Shown: positions 9,184-19,039 of the stretch, piece by piece | Layout of the letters: every line of letters begins with the position of its first letter | Numbering within the stretch: the stretch's first letter is position 1 | Translations under genes and position numbers: made by a program | Source: Candidatus Merdivivens pullistercoris | GTDB taxonomy: Bacteria; Bacteroidota; Bacteroidia; Bacteroidales; UBA932 | Length of the DNA: 64,000 nucleotides | Assembly (NCBI GenBank): GCA_017694935.1 | Contig: JADIME010000076.1 | Span: 43,117-107,116, forward strand | Direction of reading: 5' to 3' | The notes under the pieces: model-generated | What the model saw: the letters and a program-made list of their open reading frames with translations, nothing else | Databases searched by the model: none | What the model was told of the DNA's origin: nothing

Positions 9184-11223
9184 TTATTTTTCCTGTCCGT
9201 AAAAGGCTTTCTTGCCGTCTTCCAGGAATTTGATGAATTCCTCTATGTCGAGGTCGTAGCTTCTGTTAGGTACGAGCTGGTTGCCTTCATGGTCTACTAT
9301 CAGGTAATAAGGCTGGGCATTTATATTGTACCTTTCATTGGCGATGTGGGTGTTTATTTTGCCGAGGGTCTTGAATACCCTTCCGCTTTCGGTTGTCACC
9401 CATTCGCTTTCATCGACTTCGGTCTTGTCGTCCATATACAGTGCGACCATTACGAAGTCATTGCGGAACATGTCGAGGATGCGCGGATCCGAGAATACCC
9501 TTTCTTCCATCTCGCGGCAGTTCACACATGCGTGTCCCGTAAAATCTATGAATACCGGCTTGTTCACTTTTTTAGCATATTCAATGGCTTCGTCATAGTC
9601 GAAGAAACCCTCAAGGTGGTGAGGCAGGTGCAGGAAGTCTGCATATTTCCTCCCCTCGACGTTGCCGGACGTGCTTGTAGTCTGTGCGGCAGTCCCGCCA
9701 GAAGTAACCACGTAATCTTGGGTGGCCATAGGCGGCATGTAGCCGGAAAGCGCTTTGAGAGGCGCGCCCCACATGCCAGGTATCATGTAGACGACGAATG
9801 TGAATACTATGATTGAAAGCACGAGCCTCAACAAGGACACGTGTTCTACAGGAGAGTCGTATTTGAAACGTATCTTGCCGAGCAGGTAGAAGCCGAGAAG
9901 GGTGAATATCACAATCCACAGCGCAAGGTATATCTCCCTGTCCAGCAGTCCCCAGTGGTAAGCCTGGTCCGCGGTGCTGAGGAATTTAAGTCCGAGAGCC
10001 AGCTCGATGAACCCGAGGACGACTTTCACGGAGTTCAGCCATCCGCCGCTCTTAGGCAGTTTTTTCAAAACCGAAGGGAAGAAGGCGAACAATGTGAACG
10101 GAAGCGCGAAGGCTATCGAGAATGCCAGCATGGTGATGATAGGATCCCAGAATTTGCCGCCCTGTACTGACTCGATCAATACCGAACCGACGATAGGGCC
10201 GGTGCAGGAGAATGACACGAGCACAAGGGTCAGTGCCATGAAGAATACTCCTCCAAGTCCTTTCTTGTTGGAGTTCTGGTCGCTCTTGTTCACCAACTTG
10301 CTCGGCATCGTGATTTCGAACGCCCCGAAGAATGAAGCCGCGAAAATCATGAATACCAGGAAGAATATGATATTAGGAAGCCAGTGCGTAGCCAGCCAGT
10401 TGAATATGTCGGCCGTTACGGCATCGCCTCCGACGATCCTCGTGATTATTATGATGGCAGCGATAGGTACGGTGTACAGCAGTACGATGAAAAGTCCGTA
10501 CATCGCCGCGCGGAAACGTCCGAGGTGTTTGTTTTCGGAACCTTTAAGGAAGAACGAAACGGTCATCGGCACCATAGGGAATACGCAAGGAGTCAGCAAC
10601 ATGGCAAGACCCCAGAGTATTGCCGAGATGATGTTGCTCCACAGGTTTGACGGCGTTTCGGAAATGGCGGATGAACTGTCGGCTGCCTGTGTCGTGCTGC
10701 CTTGGGCAGTCTCTAATGCACGGTCTTCGGCTGAAACGGCCACCGGGACTGCAGATGATTCCGAACCCAGAGTGAATATGATTGTGGTATCGGCAGGAGG
10801 CAGGCAGTTCATGTCATTGCATGCCATGTATTCAAGAAACATTTCGACTGTCGCGCCCTCTGCGGAGAGTCTGACATCCTGTGTGAATACCGCCTTGCCC
10901 TCGAAGTAGCCTATTTCCTCGCCGTATATTTCGTCAAATACCCTTGTCGGTTCTTGCTGTTGTTTGAGTGAGCCTTCCGGCCGGGCTCCTTCGCCGTAGG
11001 AGAATGTAAACGATGTCGGCATTGCCGGACAAGCCGGGTCAAGGTCGTAGATATGCCATCCTTTTTCAATGGTGGCCTCTATTTCTATCCGGTACAGGTC
11101 TTCGCCGATTTCCTTGGCATCGGTTTTCCACGAAACCACTTTGGTTTGCGCGGAAGCCGCCGTGAACATGCCGGACAGCAGCAGCAATAATGCTATGGCT
11201 TTTATTGTTCTGAATATTTTCAT
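9184..11223 (-). CDS. dsbD: Thiol:disulfide interchange protein DsbD-like
   Basis: N-terminal DsbD-alpha-like domain, central TM CcdA-like domain (LLTPCVFPMVPMTVSFF, FSCTGPIVG), C-terminal thioredoxin (DFTGHACVNCREME). Confidence 0.9.
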   Translation of the reverse strand: MKIFRTIKAIALLLLLSGMFTAASAQTKVVSWKTDAKEIGEDLYRIEIEATIEKGWHIYDLDPACPAMPTSFTFSYGEGARPEGSLKQQQEPTRVFDEIYGEEIGYFEGKAVFTQDVRLSAEGATVEMFLEYMACNDMNCLPPADTTIIFTLGSESSAVPVAVSAEDRALETAQGSTTQAADSSSAISETPSNLWSNIISAILWGLAMLLTPCVFPMVPMTVSFFLKGSENKHLGRFRAAMYGLFIVLLYTVPIAAIIIITRIVGGDAVTADIFNWLATHWLPNIIFFLVFMIFAASFFGAFEITMPSKLVNKSDQNSNKKGLGGVFFMALTLVLVSFSCTGPIVGSVLIESVQGGKFWDPIITMLAFSIAFALPFTLFAFFPSVLKKLPKSGGWLNSVKVVLGFIELALGLKFLSTADQAYHWGLLDREIYLALWIVIFTLLGFYLLGKIRFKYDSPVEHVSLLRLVLSIIVFTFVVYMIPGMWGAPLKALSGYMPPMATQDYVVTSGGTAAQTTSTSGNVEGRKYADFLHLPHHLEGFFDYDEAIEYAKKVNKPVFIDFTGHACVNCREMEERVFSDPRILDMFRNDFVMVALYMDDKTEVDESEWVTTESGRVFKTLGKINTHIANERYNINAQPYYLIVDHEGNQLVPNRSYDLDIEEFIKFLEDGKKAFYGQEK

Positions 11224-11259
11224 TAATATGTGCTTTTATGAATGATTCAAATAAATCTG

Positions 11260-14187
11260 TTACTTCTCCCTTACGGCGACAAGATTCCTGTCCCCGTATC
11301 CGTTGTCCACCCTCGAACATGCCGGCCAGAACTTGTTGTCCCTTATCCACTCCAAAGGATAGGCGGCTTCCTCGCGGCTGTACGGGTGCGTCCATTCGTC
11401 GGCGCATACTTCTTCGGCAGGGTGCGGAGCCATCTTCAGCAGGTTGTCCTGCAGGGCTTTCTGCTCGGCTTCCGTGTCAGAAGCGGCCTTTGCTGCCTCT
11501 GCCCTCGATTTGATTGCCTCGCATTCGGCCTTGATGGTTTTAAGCGTCTCGATGAAGCGGTCCAGCTCTTCTTTGGATTCGCTTTCCGTAGGTTCTACCA
11601 TCAGGGTTTCATGTACCGGGAACGACAGGGTAGGGGCATGGAAGCCATAGTCCATCAGTCTCTTTGCAACGTCGGTGGCGTCCACTCCGTATTCTGCCTT
11701 GAAGTTCTGCAGGTCTATGATGCACTCGTGTGCTACCCTTCCTGTTTCTCCCGTGTAGTATGTCTTGTATTCAGGAGAGAGCATTGTCGATACATAGTTC
11801 GCGTTCAATATCGCTATCTCGCTTGCACGGCGCAGGCCGTCAGGCCCGAGCATCTTGATGTATGCATGGGTGATAGGCAGCAGAAGCGGGCTTCCGTAAG
11901 GACTTGCGCCTACGGCTGTCTGCCGTGTGCCTTTCAGGCTGTCGGACATTCCGCAGTCCACGCCGAGTTCCTTTACAGGATAGCCCGGCAGGTATGGAAG
12001 CAGTTTTTCATTCACGCAGATAGGGCCTACTCCCGGGCCGCCGCCTCCGTGAGGCATTGCGAAAGTCTTGTGCAGGTTGAGGTGGCATACGTCGGCGCCT
12101 ATGAATCCAGGGTTGGTTATCCCTACCTGGGCGTTCATGTTCGCGCCGTCCATGTAAACGAGACCGCCGTTTTCATGTATGGTGTCCACTATCTTTCTTA
12201 TATGTACCTCGAAAACTCCATGGGTGGACGGGTATGTAATCATTATGCCGGCGAGTTTGTCCCTGTTTTCACGGGCTTTCTCGCAGAGTTCGTCCACGTT
12301 TATGTTTCCGTTTTCATCGCAGCCTACGAGCACGATGCGGAATCCTGCCATCGCGGCCGATGCGGGGTTTGTCCCGTGTGCGGAAGTAGGGATGATCATC
12401 ACGTCCCTTTCATCCTGTCCTGTCCCGTGCAGGTAAGCCCTGATCGTCGTAAGCCCGGCGTATTCCCCGGCAGCTCCCGAAGTAGCCTGCAAAGAGCATC
12501 CGGCCATGCCTGTTATTACGGACAGGTCATGCTCGACTTCGCGGATTATCTGCATCGAGCCTTCCGTCTGCCATGCAGGGGCGAAAGGATGCACGTCTGA
12601 AAATTCGCTCCAGCTCAATGCCGCCATTTCTGCCGCTGCATTGAGTTTCATGGTGCATGAACCGAGAGGAATCATCGAATGTGTCAATGATATGTCTTTG
12701 CGTTCCAGTTTTTTGATATAACGCATCATCTCGGTTTCCGAGTGATATTTGTTGAAGATTTCCTGGGTAAGGGCATCGTGTTCCCTCGCCATGAATCTTC
12801 CGGAGCCTTCATTGCAGCATTCGCCTTTTGAAGAGTGACAGCATTCGTGCGATACTCCGAAGATGCCGAGTATGGTTTTCCTTTCGTTGCAGTCGGTCAG
12901 TTCGTCGAATGATATGCGGATTGTGCCCTGAGGCGTGTAGTAGAAGTTTATTCCGGCCTGTTCGGCTTTTTCGCGTATTGCCGCTATGTCGAGAGCCTTG
13001 CCGTCGCGGGCGGTTATTTCTATTGTATCAAAAAACTCTCCCTTCTCTCCGTCAAGACCTTTGACTGCATAGCCGCCTTCTTTTAAGAATCCTCCTACCT
13101 TGTGCGCCGATCTGTAGCAGTTCATGGCAATCTCCTTGATGCCTTCGGAGCCGTGGTATGCGGCATACATTCCTGACATTACGGCCATGAGGGCAGTAGC
13201 CGTGCAGATGTTGGATGTGGCCTTTTCCCTCTTGATGTGCTGCTCGCGGGTCTGGAGGGCGAGCCTGTATGCCGGTTTGCCGAGGCGGTCTATGGAAATG
13301 CCAATGATCCTGCCCGGGATGAACCTCTTGTGTTCGTCCTTGGTAGCCATCCATCCTGCGACAGGGCCGCCGAAGCCCATAGGAAGGCCGAATCTTTGTG
13401 CGCTTCCGACTGCTATGTCCGCTCCCCATGCGGCAGGTTCCTTGAATATGGCCAACGACAGCAGGTCGCATACTGCGGTCACCATTGCTCCGGCCTCATG
13501 CGCCTTGGAAGCGAACTCTGTATAGTCGCGTACAGTGCCGTCCGCTGCCGGGAACTGTACGATGGCTCCATAGCATTTTGCATCGAATGCATAGTCCTTG
13601 TAGCATCCTGTAACGACTTCGATTCCCAGGCCTCTTGCCCGTGTCCGTATTACGGAAAGTGTCTGAGGGAATATGTTTTCATCCACGAAAACGACGTTTT
13701 TCCCTTCTTTCACGGCGGCTCTCGGTCTCAGCTCGAACATCATCCTCATGGCTTCAGCCGCTGCGGTCGAATCGTCCAGCATCGAGCAGTTTGCAAGGTT
13801 GAATCCTGTAAGGCTCGCGATCATTGTCTGGAAATTGAGCAGTGCTTCGAGACGTCCCTGCGATATTTCAGCCTGATATGGGGTATATGATGTGTACCAG
13901 CTCGGGTTTTCGAGTATGTTCCTCATTATGACAGCCGGAGTCGCGGTCCCGTAGAATCCGCACCCTATCATTGACCTGAAAGGCACGTTTTTCCTCGCGA
14001 TGTTTTTCAGCCTTCCGATATATTCGTGCTCGCTTACCGCCTTGTCCAAGGCAAGCGGCTCTTTCAAAAGGATGTCGGCGGGTACCGTCTGCGCGATAAG
14101 TCCGTCCAAATCTTTGAGCCCTATCGCGGAAAGCATTTCATTTACCTGGCTTTCGCACGGGCCGTTGTGTCTGTCAGCAAATCTCAT
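11260..14187 (-). CDS. gcvP: Glycine dehydrogenase (decarboxylating), single-chain P protein
   Basis: 975 aa; FADRHNGPCESQVNEML, LTHSMIPLGSCTMKLNA, MDGANMNAQVG, LNLHKTFAMPHGGGGPG. Confidence 0.95.
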   Translation of the reverse strand: MRFADRHNGPCESQVNEMLSAIGLKDLDGLIAQTVPADILLKEPLALDKAVSEHEYIGRLKNIARKNVPFRSMIGCGFYGTATPAVIMRNILENPSWYTSYTPYQAEISQGRLEALLNFQTMIASLTGFNLANCSMLDDSTAAAEAMRMMFELRPRAAVKEGKNVVFVDENIFPQTLSVIRTRARGLGIEVVTGCYKDYAFDAKCYGAIVQFPAADGTVRDYTEFASKAHEAGAMVTAVCDLLSLAIFKEPAAWGADIAVGSAQRFGLPMGFGGPVAGWMATKDEHKRFIPGRIIGISIDRLGKPAYRLALQTREQHIKREKATSNICTATALMAVMSGMYAAYHGSEGIKEIAMNCYRSAHKVGGFLKEGGYAVKGLDGEKGEFFDTIEITARDGKALDIAAIREKAEQAGINFYYTPQGTIRISFDELTDCNERKTILGIFGVSHECCHSSKGECCNEGSGRFMAREHDALTQEIFNKYHSETEMMRYIKKLERKDISLTHSMIPLGSCTMKLNAAAEMAALSWSEFSDVHPFAPAWQTEGSMQIIREVEHDLSVITGMAGCSLQATSGAAGEYAGLTTIRAYLHGTGQDERDVMIIPTSAHGTNPASAAMAGFRIVLVGCDENGNINVDELCEKARENRDKLAGIMITYPSTHGVFEVHIRKIVDTIHENGGLVYMDGANMNAQVGITNPGFIGADVCHLNLHKTFAMPHGGGGPGVGPICVNEKLLPYLPGYPVKELGVDCGMSDSLKGTRQTAVGASPYGSPLLLPITHAYIKMLGPDGLRRASEIAILNANYVSTMLSPEYKTYYTGETGRVAHECIIDLQNFKAEYGVDATDVAKRLMDYGFHAPTLSFPVHETLMVEPTESESKEELDRFIETLKTIKAECEAIKSRAEAAKAASDTEAEQKALQDNLLKMAPHPAEEVCADEWTHPYSREEAAYPLEWIRDNKFWPACSRVDNGYGDRNLVAVREK

Positions 14188-14392
14188 CTTTGTATGTCGT
14201 TTTTATGTTGTTTCAATACGGTGCCGTTTATGGCGCGGCAACATGAACTCACAAAGATATTGATTATTTCATTAAAATTTTCAGAATGAGTTTAAAATTG
14301 TTTTCAAAAAATTGACAAAAATTTGACGATGACTTTTGGAGTTTTCTTAAAAACTCTTGAAAATCAACGGTCTACGCAAGAGGATGTCCGGC

Positions 14393-15817
14393 TTACCGTT
14401 TCTGCCTCATGTCCAATGCGATGAAGATAAAAAGCATGATTGTAAAGCACAGCAGGGAAGACCCTCCGTAGCTGAGAAACGGAAGCGGGATCCCGATTAC
14501 CGGCATCAGCCCTATGGTCATTCCGATGTTGATGAAGAAATGCATGAACAGGCAGCAGGCGATGCAGTAACCGTATATGCGCGTGAACGCTTCGGCGCTT
14601 TTTTCCGCCCGCATTATGATACGGCATATCAGCAGCACGTACAACGCGATGACGACGGCACTTCCCATGAAACCCCATTCTTCTCCGACGGTACAGAAAA
14701 TGAAATCCGTACTTTGCTCCGGAACGAAACCGTAGGCAGTCTGGGTGCCTTTCAGGAAGCCTTTGCCCGTCAGGCCTCCGGAGCCTATCGCTATCATGGA
14801 CTGGGTGACATTGTATCCTACGCCTGTAGGGTCTTCTTCCATGCCGAGCAACACTTCTATGCGTTTGCGCTGATGGTCCTGAAGCACGTTATCGAATATG
14901 AAATCCACCGAAAACACAAGCATGGCTCCCGCGATGAAAGCGCCCGCGAGGATTGCAAGGAGGCTGTTGCGCTTTCTGAAAGCAAAATATCCCGTCACGG
15001 CGGTTCCGGCCAGCGACAACCCGAGCAGGATGAATTCCGGGCGCGGAAGGTCCATCCCGGAAAACACGTCGAGCCTCATCAGTCCCGGCAGGAAAGACAA
15101 TAATGCGATTGAAGCCGCCGCGATGAGCGAAACCCTCAATGTCCTCCCAGTGAACGCCCCGTAAGTCATGGCAAGGAAACCGAGCAGAATCAGCAGGCTG
15201 ACGAACGGCGAGGTCGTAAGCGTGGTTATGAACAGCGTTATGAACAGGCCCCCGAGCACGAGTATCCATCCCGGCAGGCCTTCCCTGTAAAGCATGAAGA
15301 TGAAACCGACATAAACGAGGGCTGAGCCGGTCTCCTTTTCAGCTATGATGAGCAGCATCGGGATGAGGATGATGAGTGCGGTGCGAAGTATGCCTTTGGA
15401 CGAGTTCAGCCTGAAACCGAACTGGCTCATGACCGAGGCGAGCAGGAGCGAAGTGGTTATTTTTGACAGCTCGGCGGGCTGGAAGGATACCGGGCCGAGT
15501 TGCAGCCATGAATGCGAGCCTTTGATGTCCGCCCCGATGAAGATGGTGACAAACAGCAATATGGCTGTCGCCACGTATGCCCAGAACGACAGCACTTCAT
15601 AGATTTTGGAGTTTATGATCAGGATGGCGGCTCCGACGGAAAACGAGACCATTATCCAGATGAACTGTTTTCCTGCCCTGCTTCCGAAATCGAACATCGA
15701 GCCTCCCAGATCCGAGTGTATGGAAGCGTATATGTTTGTCCAGCCGATGATTACCAATACGAGATAACAAACGATCAGCCATATGTCCGCTTTCCTGAGT
15801 TTTGCCGCGAGGTTCAT
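14393..15817 (-). CDS. rodA: Rod shape-determining protein RodA (SEDS)
   Basis: SEDS family sequence (LLLASVMSQFGFR, GEEWGFMGSAVVIALY, IPLPFLSYGGSSLL); adjacent to PBP2. Confidence 0.92.
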   Translation of the reverse strand: MNLAAKLRKADIWLIVCYLVLVIIGWTNIYASIHSDLGGSMFDFGSRAGKQFIWIMVSFSVGAAILIINSKIYEVLSFWAYVATAILLFVTIFIGADIKGSHSWLQLGPVSFQPAELSKITTSLLLASVMSQFGFRLNSSKGILRTALIILIPMLLIIAEKETGSALVYVGFIFMLYREGLPGWILVLGGLFITLFITTLTTSPFVSLLILLGFLAMTYGAFTGRTLRVSLIAAASIALLSFLPGLMRLDVFSGMDLPRPEFILLGLSLAGTAVTGYFAFRKRNSLLAILAGAFIAGAMLVFSVDFIFDNVLQDHQRKRIEVLLGMEEDPTGVGYNVTQSMIAIGSGGLTGKGFLKGTQTAYGFVPEQSTDFIFCTVGEEWGFMGSAVVIALYVLLICRIIMRAEKSAEAFTRIYGYCIACCLFMHFFINIGMTIGLMPVIGIPLPFLSYGGSSLLCFTIMLFIFIALDMRQKR

Positions 15818-15819
15818 GT

Positions 15820-17649
15820 TTACTTTACGAATTTTTTATCCATCATTCTTTCTTCCAACACCTTGCGGCTCTCTGAAATCTGTCCTGCAAGGTATTTCTC
15901 CACAACGAGGGATGCTATCGGGGCGGCCCATGCGCCACCCCATCCCCCGTTCTCTATATATACTGCCACCGCTATCTTCGGGTCGTCTTTCGGGGCGAAG
16001 CATACAAATATGGAATGGTCTTTTCCGTGAGGGTTCTCGGCTGTCCCGGTTTTACCGCAAATGTCCAGGCCTTCCACGGCCGCCATCGATGCTGTGACTC
16101 CCTGTTTCCCGTTTACCGCATCGTACATCCCGTCTATTACCGAAGGGAAAAGGGCGGTGTCGATGAGCGTGTATCTGCGCTCTTTGAACCTATTGTCTAT
16201 GGAGTACCCGGGAGAGTCCTTGATTATGTGAGGAGTATAATAATGCCCCCTGTTGGCGATCGTGGCGCACAGGTTGGCTATGTGCAGCGGCGTGCAGCCG
16301 AGCTCTCCCTGTCCTATGGCGAGGGAAAGTACGGTAGTCGCCCCCCATCTGTTTTTACCGTAAAGCCTGTCATAATATGCCGCCGACGGCACATTGCCTC
16401 CTGTTTCCGAAGGTATGTCGCTGTGCAGCGGCTCCCCGAAGCCGAAACTCCTTACATATTTTTCCCACTGCGCGAACGCTTCCTGTGCCGAGGAATACTC
16501 CGGGTTTTCAAGTATTCCCCTGAAAACATAACAGAAATATGCATTGCATGACATCTGTATGGCCTCCGTGAAATCTATCGGAGACTTGTGGTTGTGGCAG
16601 CCTACCGTATGGCTTCCGAAATGGTAGCCCATGGAACACGGGTATCTTGTCGATGCAGTGAAAACACCTTCCTGCAGCCCGATCAGCCCGTTTACCAGTT
16701 TGAATACCGAGCCGGGAGGATATGAAGACTGTACGGCCCTGTTCAGCATGGGCTTGTCGGGATCGTTGGCCATTTCCGTGTAATGCGCCCCGATGTCCGC
16801 AAGCTGGCCGGTACTTATCCCCGGACTGGATACCAATGTGAGTATCTCTCCCGTAGAAGGCTCTATGGCTACGATGCTTCCGGTCTTGCCTTCCATCAGC
16901 TTCTGGCTGTATTGTTGAAGCCCGGCGTCTATGGTCGTGTAAATGTCATTGCCCGGCACGGCAGGCTTGTCGTATTCGCCGTCCTTATAGCTTGACTCGA
17001 TTTTGTTCAATGCGTTGCGGAGGTATATCTTGTAACCCTTTTCTCCTCTCAATTCTTTTTCGTATGTCGCTTCAATTCCGGTCTTTCCTGCATAGTCCCC
17101 GGCTTTGTATCCGTCATGGCTTTTTATGAAGTCCGCGTCCACTTCGGAAATGTAGCCTAAAAGGTTACCTCCGGCATCGACAGGATATTGCCGTATGGTG
17201 CGCGCCTGGCCCGAAAATCCCGGGAAACGGTATTCCTGCTCGGCGAACAGGGCGAATTTTTCCGGGGAAATCTTTTTCAGGAACGGGACCGAGCGGAATC
17301 CGATGCTGCGCCTGTTTTGCCTGAAATACTCCATGCGTTCCCTTATGTATTCGGGCGGTATGTCAAGAATGCCGCCCAGCGCGAGGGTGTCGAACTCCTC
17401 TATTTCGCTCGGGGTGGCCATCAGGTCGTATGCTATCTCATTTCCTACCAGAATGTTGCCGTTGCGGTCATATATGAGTCCCCTTGTGGGGTAGATGACA
17501 GAGTACACCATTGCGTTGTTGTCTGCATTTATCTTGTACTTGTCATTGATGATCTGAATCCAGAACAGTTTTCCCAAGAGTATCAGGGCCGCTGCTATGA
17601 CACCCGTGGCTATCCGTACGTGGCGTGGTATGGTCGGGTAATCTCGCAT
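15820..17649 (-). CDS. mrdA: Penicillin-binding protein 2
   Basis: YPTRGLIYDRNGNILVGNE, SSYPPGSVFKLVNGLIGLQEG (SxxK), SCNAYF (SxN), GKTGTAENPHGKDHSIF (KTG). Confidence 0.93.
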   Translation of the reverse strand: MRDYPTIPRHVRIATGVIAAALILLGKLFWIQIINDKYKINADNNAMVYSVIYPTRGLIYDRNGNILVGNEIAYDLMATPSEIEEFDTLALGGILDIPPEYIRERMEYFRQNRRSIGFRSVPFLKKISPEKFALFAEQEYRFPGFSGQARTIRQYPVDAGGNLLGYISEVDADFIKSHDGYKAGDYAGKTGIEATYEKELRGEKGYKIYLRNALNKIESSYKDGEYDKPAVPGNDIYTTIDAGLQQYSQKLMEGKTGSIVAIEPSTGEILTLVSSPGISTGQLADIGAHYTEMANDPDKPMLNRAVQSSYPPGSVFKLVNGLIGLQEGVFTASTRYPCSMGYHFGSHTVGCHNHKSPIDFTEAIQMSCNAYFCYVFRGILENPEYSSAQEAFAQWEKYVRSFGFGEPLHSDIPSETGGNVPSAAYYDRLYGKNRWGATTVLSLAIGQGELGCTPLHIANLCATIANRGHYYTPHIIKDSPGYSIDNRFKERRYTLIDTALFPSVIDGMYDAVNGKQGVTASMAAVEGLDICGKTGTAENPHGKDHSIFVCFAPKDDPKIAVAVYIENGGWGGAWAAPIASLVVEKYLAGQISESRKVLEERMMDKKFVK

Positions 17650-18170
17650 TATTTTTTGTGCTTTTTAAGTAATACGGCCTGAAGCAGAAAATATAACGGA
17701 GTATTTACAAGGCATGACAAAGCGATTTTCAGGGCGATGAAAGATGCCGGGCGCGTGCCGGCGCATTCCAGTACCGTGTGGATGGTGAGGAACACCGTCA
17801 GTACGGCTACCGTGAGCAATAGATAACGCCATCTTCCAAGCCATTCGATGGACATGATGCCCTCCCTTTCCCTCTGCCCGTTTGCGGTGAATGCGTTTGC
17901 AAATATTTCCCAGACGATTACCGATGGCAGCAGGGCGGCCATGTTCAGCCCGGCCACCCCTTCGGCGAAAAAGTCCACAGGCAATGCGGACACGGTGGCT
18001 ATTGTCATTACTTTTACGGTAGACCATCCCATCGGCATTGTCAATACGATGAACGGGAGCAAGGTCACATTTATGTACGGGCCGGTATATACGAAATTGG
18101 ATATGACTATCTGTATCAGGACAGCCAATACGATGTACCACGGGTTGCTTCTTTGCTGGGGAGCCTTCAT
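17649..18170 (-). CDS. mreD: Rod shape-determining protein MreD-like
   Basis: Small polytopic membrane protein between mreC and mrdA; overlaps mreC by 4 nt. Confidence 0.8.
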   Translation of the reverse strand: MKAPQQRSNPWYIVLAVLIQIVISNFVYTGPYINVTLLPFIVLTMPMGWSTVKVMTIATVSALPVDFFAEGVAGLNMAALLPSVIVWEIFANAFTANGQREREGIMSIEWLGRWRYLLLTVAVLTVFLTIHTVLECAGTRPASFIALKIALSCLVNTPLYFLLQAVLLKKHKK

Positions 18171-19006
18171 TGCCGCAGGGCCTCCTCCTCCCCGAGATTG
18201 TTTTCCAACAGTGAGTCCACTTCGGCTTTTGCCTCATTGCGGACGATTTCCACATATTCAAGTCCTCTGAATTCCTGCAGCAGCCTGATGTCGGCGTTTA
18301 TCGACGCCCCGTCCACTATCGTCGTGCCTGTTACTGTCCCCAAAGGAATGTCCGGCGGGTACAGGTTTGAAAATCCGCTGGTATATACCGTGTCGCCTTT
18401 GACTATTTCGGTGTGCAGCGGGATCTGCCTGAGGACCGCATGTCTCGAACCTTTGCCGGTCCATTGCAGTGTCCCTACTATGCCGCTGTGCCCCAGCCTT
18501 GCGCTGATGCTTATGCCGGGACTGAGGAAAGAAATCACGTATGAATAATGCTCGCTTACTGCCTCCGTTATCCCGATTACGGCCTTATTGGTGATTACGC
18601 CCATCTGAGGCTCTATCCCGTCGGCCTTTCCCTTGTCGAGGATGAAGTAATTGTGCTGTTTGTTCACCGTCCCTTTGGCGATTCTTGCCGGAATCAGCGT
18701 GAATCCGGGTCTTTCGCCTACCTTGTTTACCGTGTCTTCCGGCATCGTCGGGGCGAGCGAGTACAGTCTCTCTCTGAGCGCGGAGTTCTCTTTTGCCAAT
18801 GAATCGTTCGCTTTGCGCAGGTTAAAGTAGTTCCTGATGTCCCCGGCACCTCCGAGAACGGATGCGTCCACGGCCATTATCCCGCGCATGAACCATTGGC
18901 GGTGTATGATGTCATTGCGGTATATCATAAGCAGGGCCGCCGCTTCCAATACGATGAAAAGAAGGGCGGTCGCTGTCGTTTTCAGGATATTCCCGCGTTT
19001 TTGCAT
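18167..19006 (-). CDS. mreC: Rod shape-determining protein MreC
   Basis: N-terminal TM, coiled coil, VSEHYSYVISFLSPGISISARLGHSGIVGTLQW; downstream of mreB. Confidence 0.9.
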   Translation of the reverse strand: MQKRGNILKTTATALLFIVLEAAALLMIYRNDIIHRQWFMRGIMAVDASVLGGAGDIRNYFNLRKANDSLAKENSALRERLYSLAPTMPEDTVNKVGERPGFTLIPARIAKGTVNKQHNYFILDKGKADGIEPQMGVITNKAVIGITEAVSEHYSYVISFLSPGISISARLGHSGIVGTLQWTGKGSRHAVLRQIPLHTEIVKGDTVYTSGFSNLYPPDIPLGTVTGTTIVDGASINADIRLLQEFRGLEYVEIVRNEAKAEVDSLLENNLGEEEALRQ

Positions 19007-19039
19007 ATATGGTTACGGTATATGGCTGTCGCGCCTTGA

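Noticed and set aside
9974-10909. 311 aa + strand ORF opposite dsbD
   Set aside because: Antisense shadow ORF of a conserved membrane protein gene; no recognisable domain.
11242-12600. 452 aa + strand ORF opposite gcvP
   Set aside because: Antisense to a confidently assigned gene; Cys/Val/Tyr-rich composition typical of complementary-frame ORFs.
13237-13890. 217 aa + strand ORF opposite gcvP
   Set aside because: Antisense shadow ORF.
14188-14392. Glycine riboswitch upstream of gcvP
   Set aside because: Leader from TATCTTTG to ATG is only ~60 nt and shows no tandem aptamer architecture.
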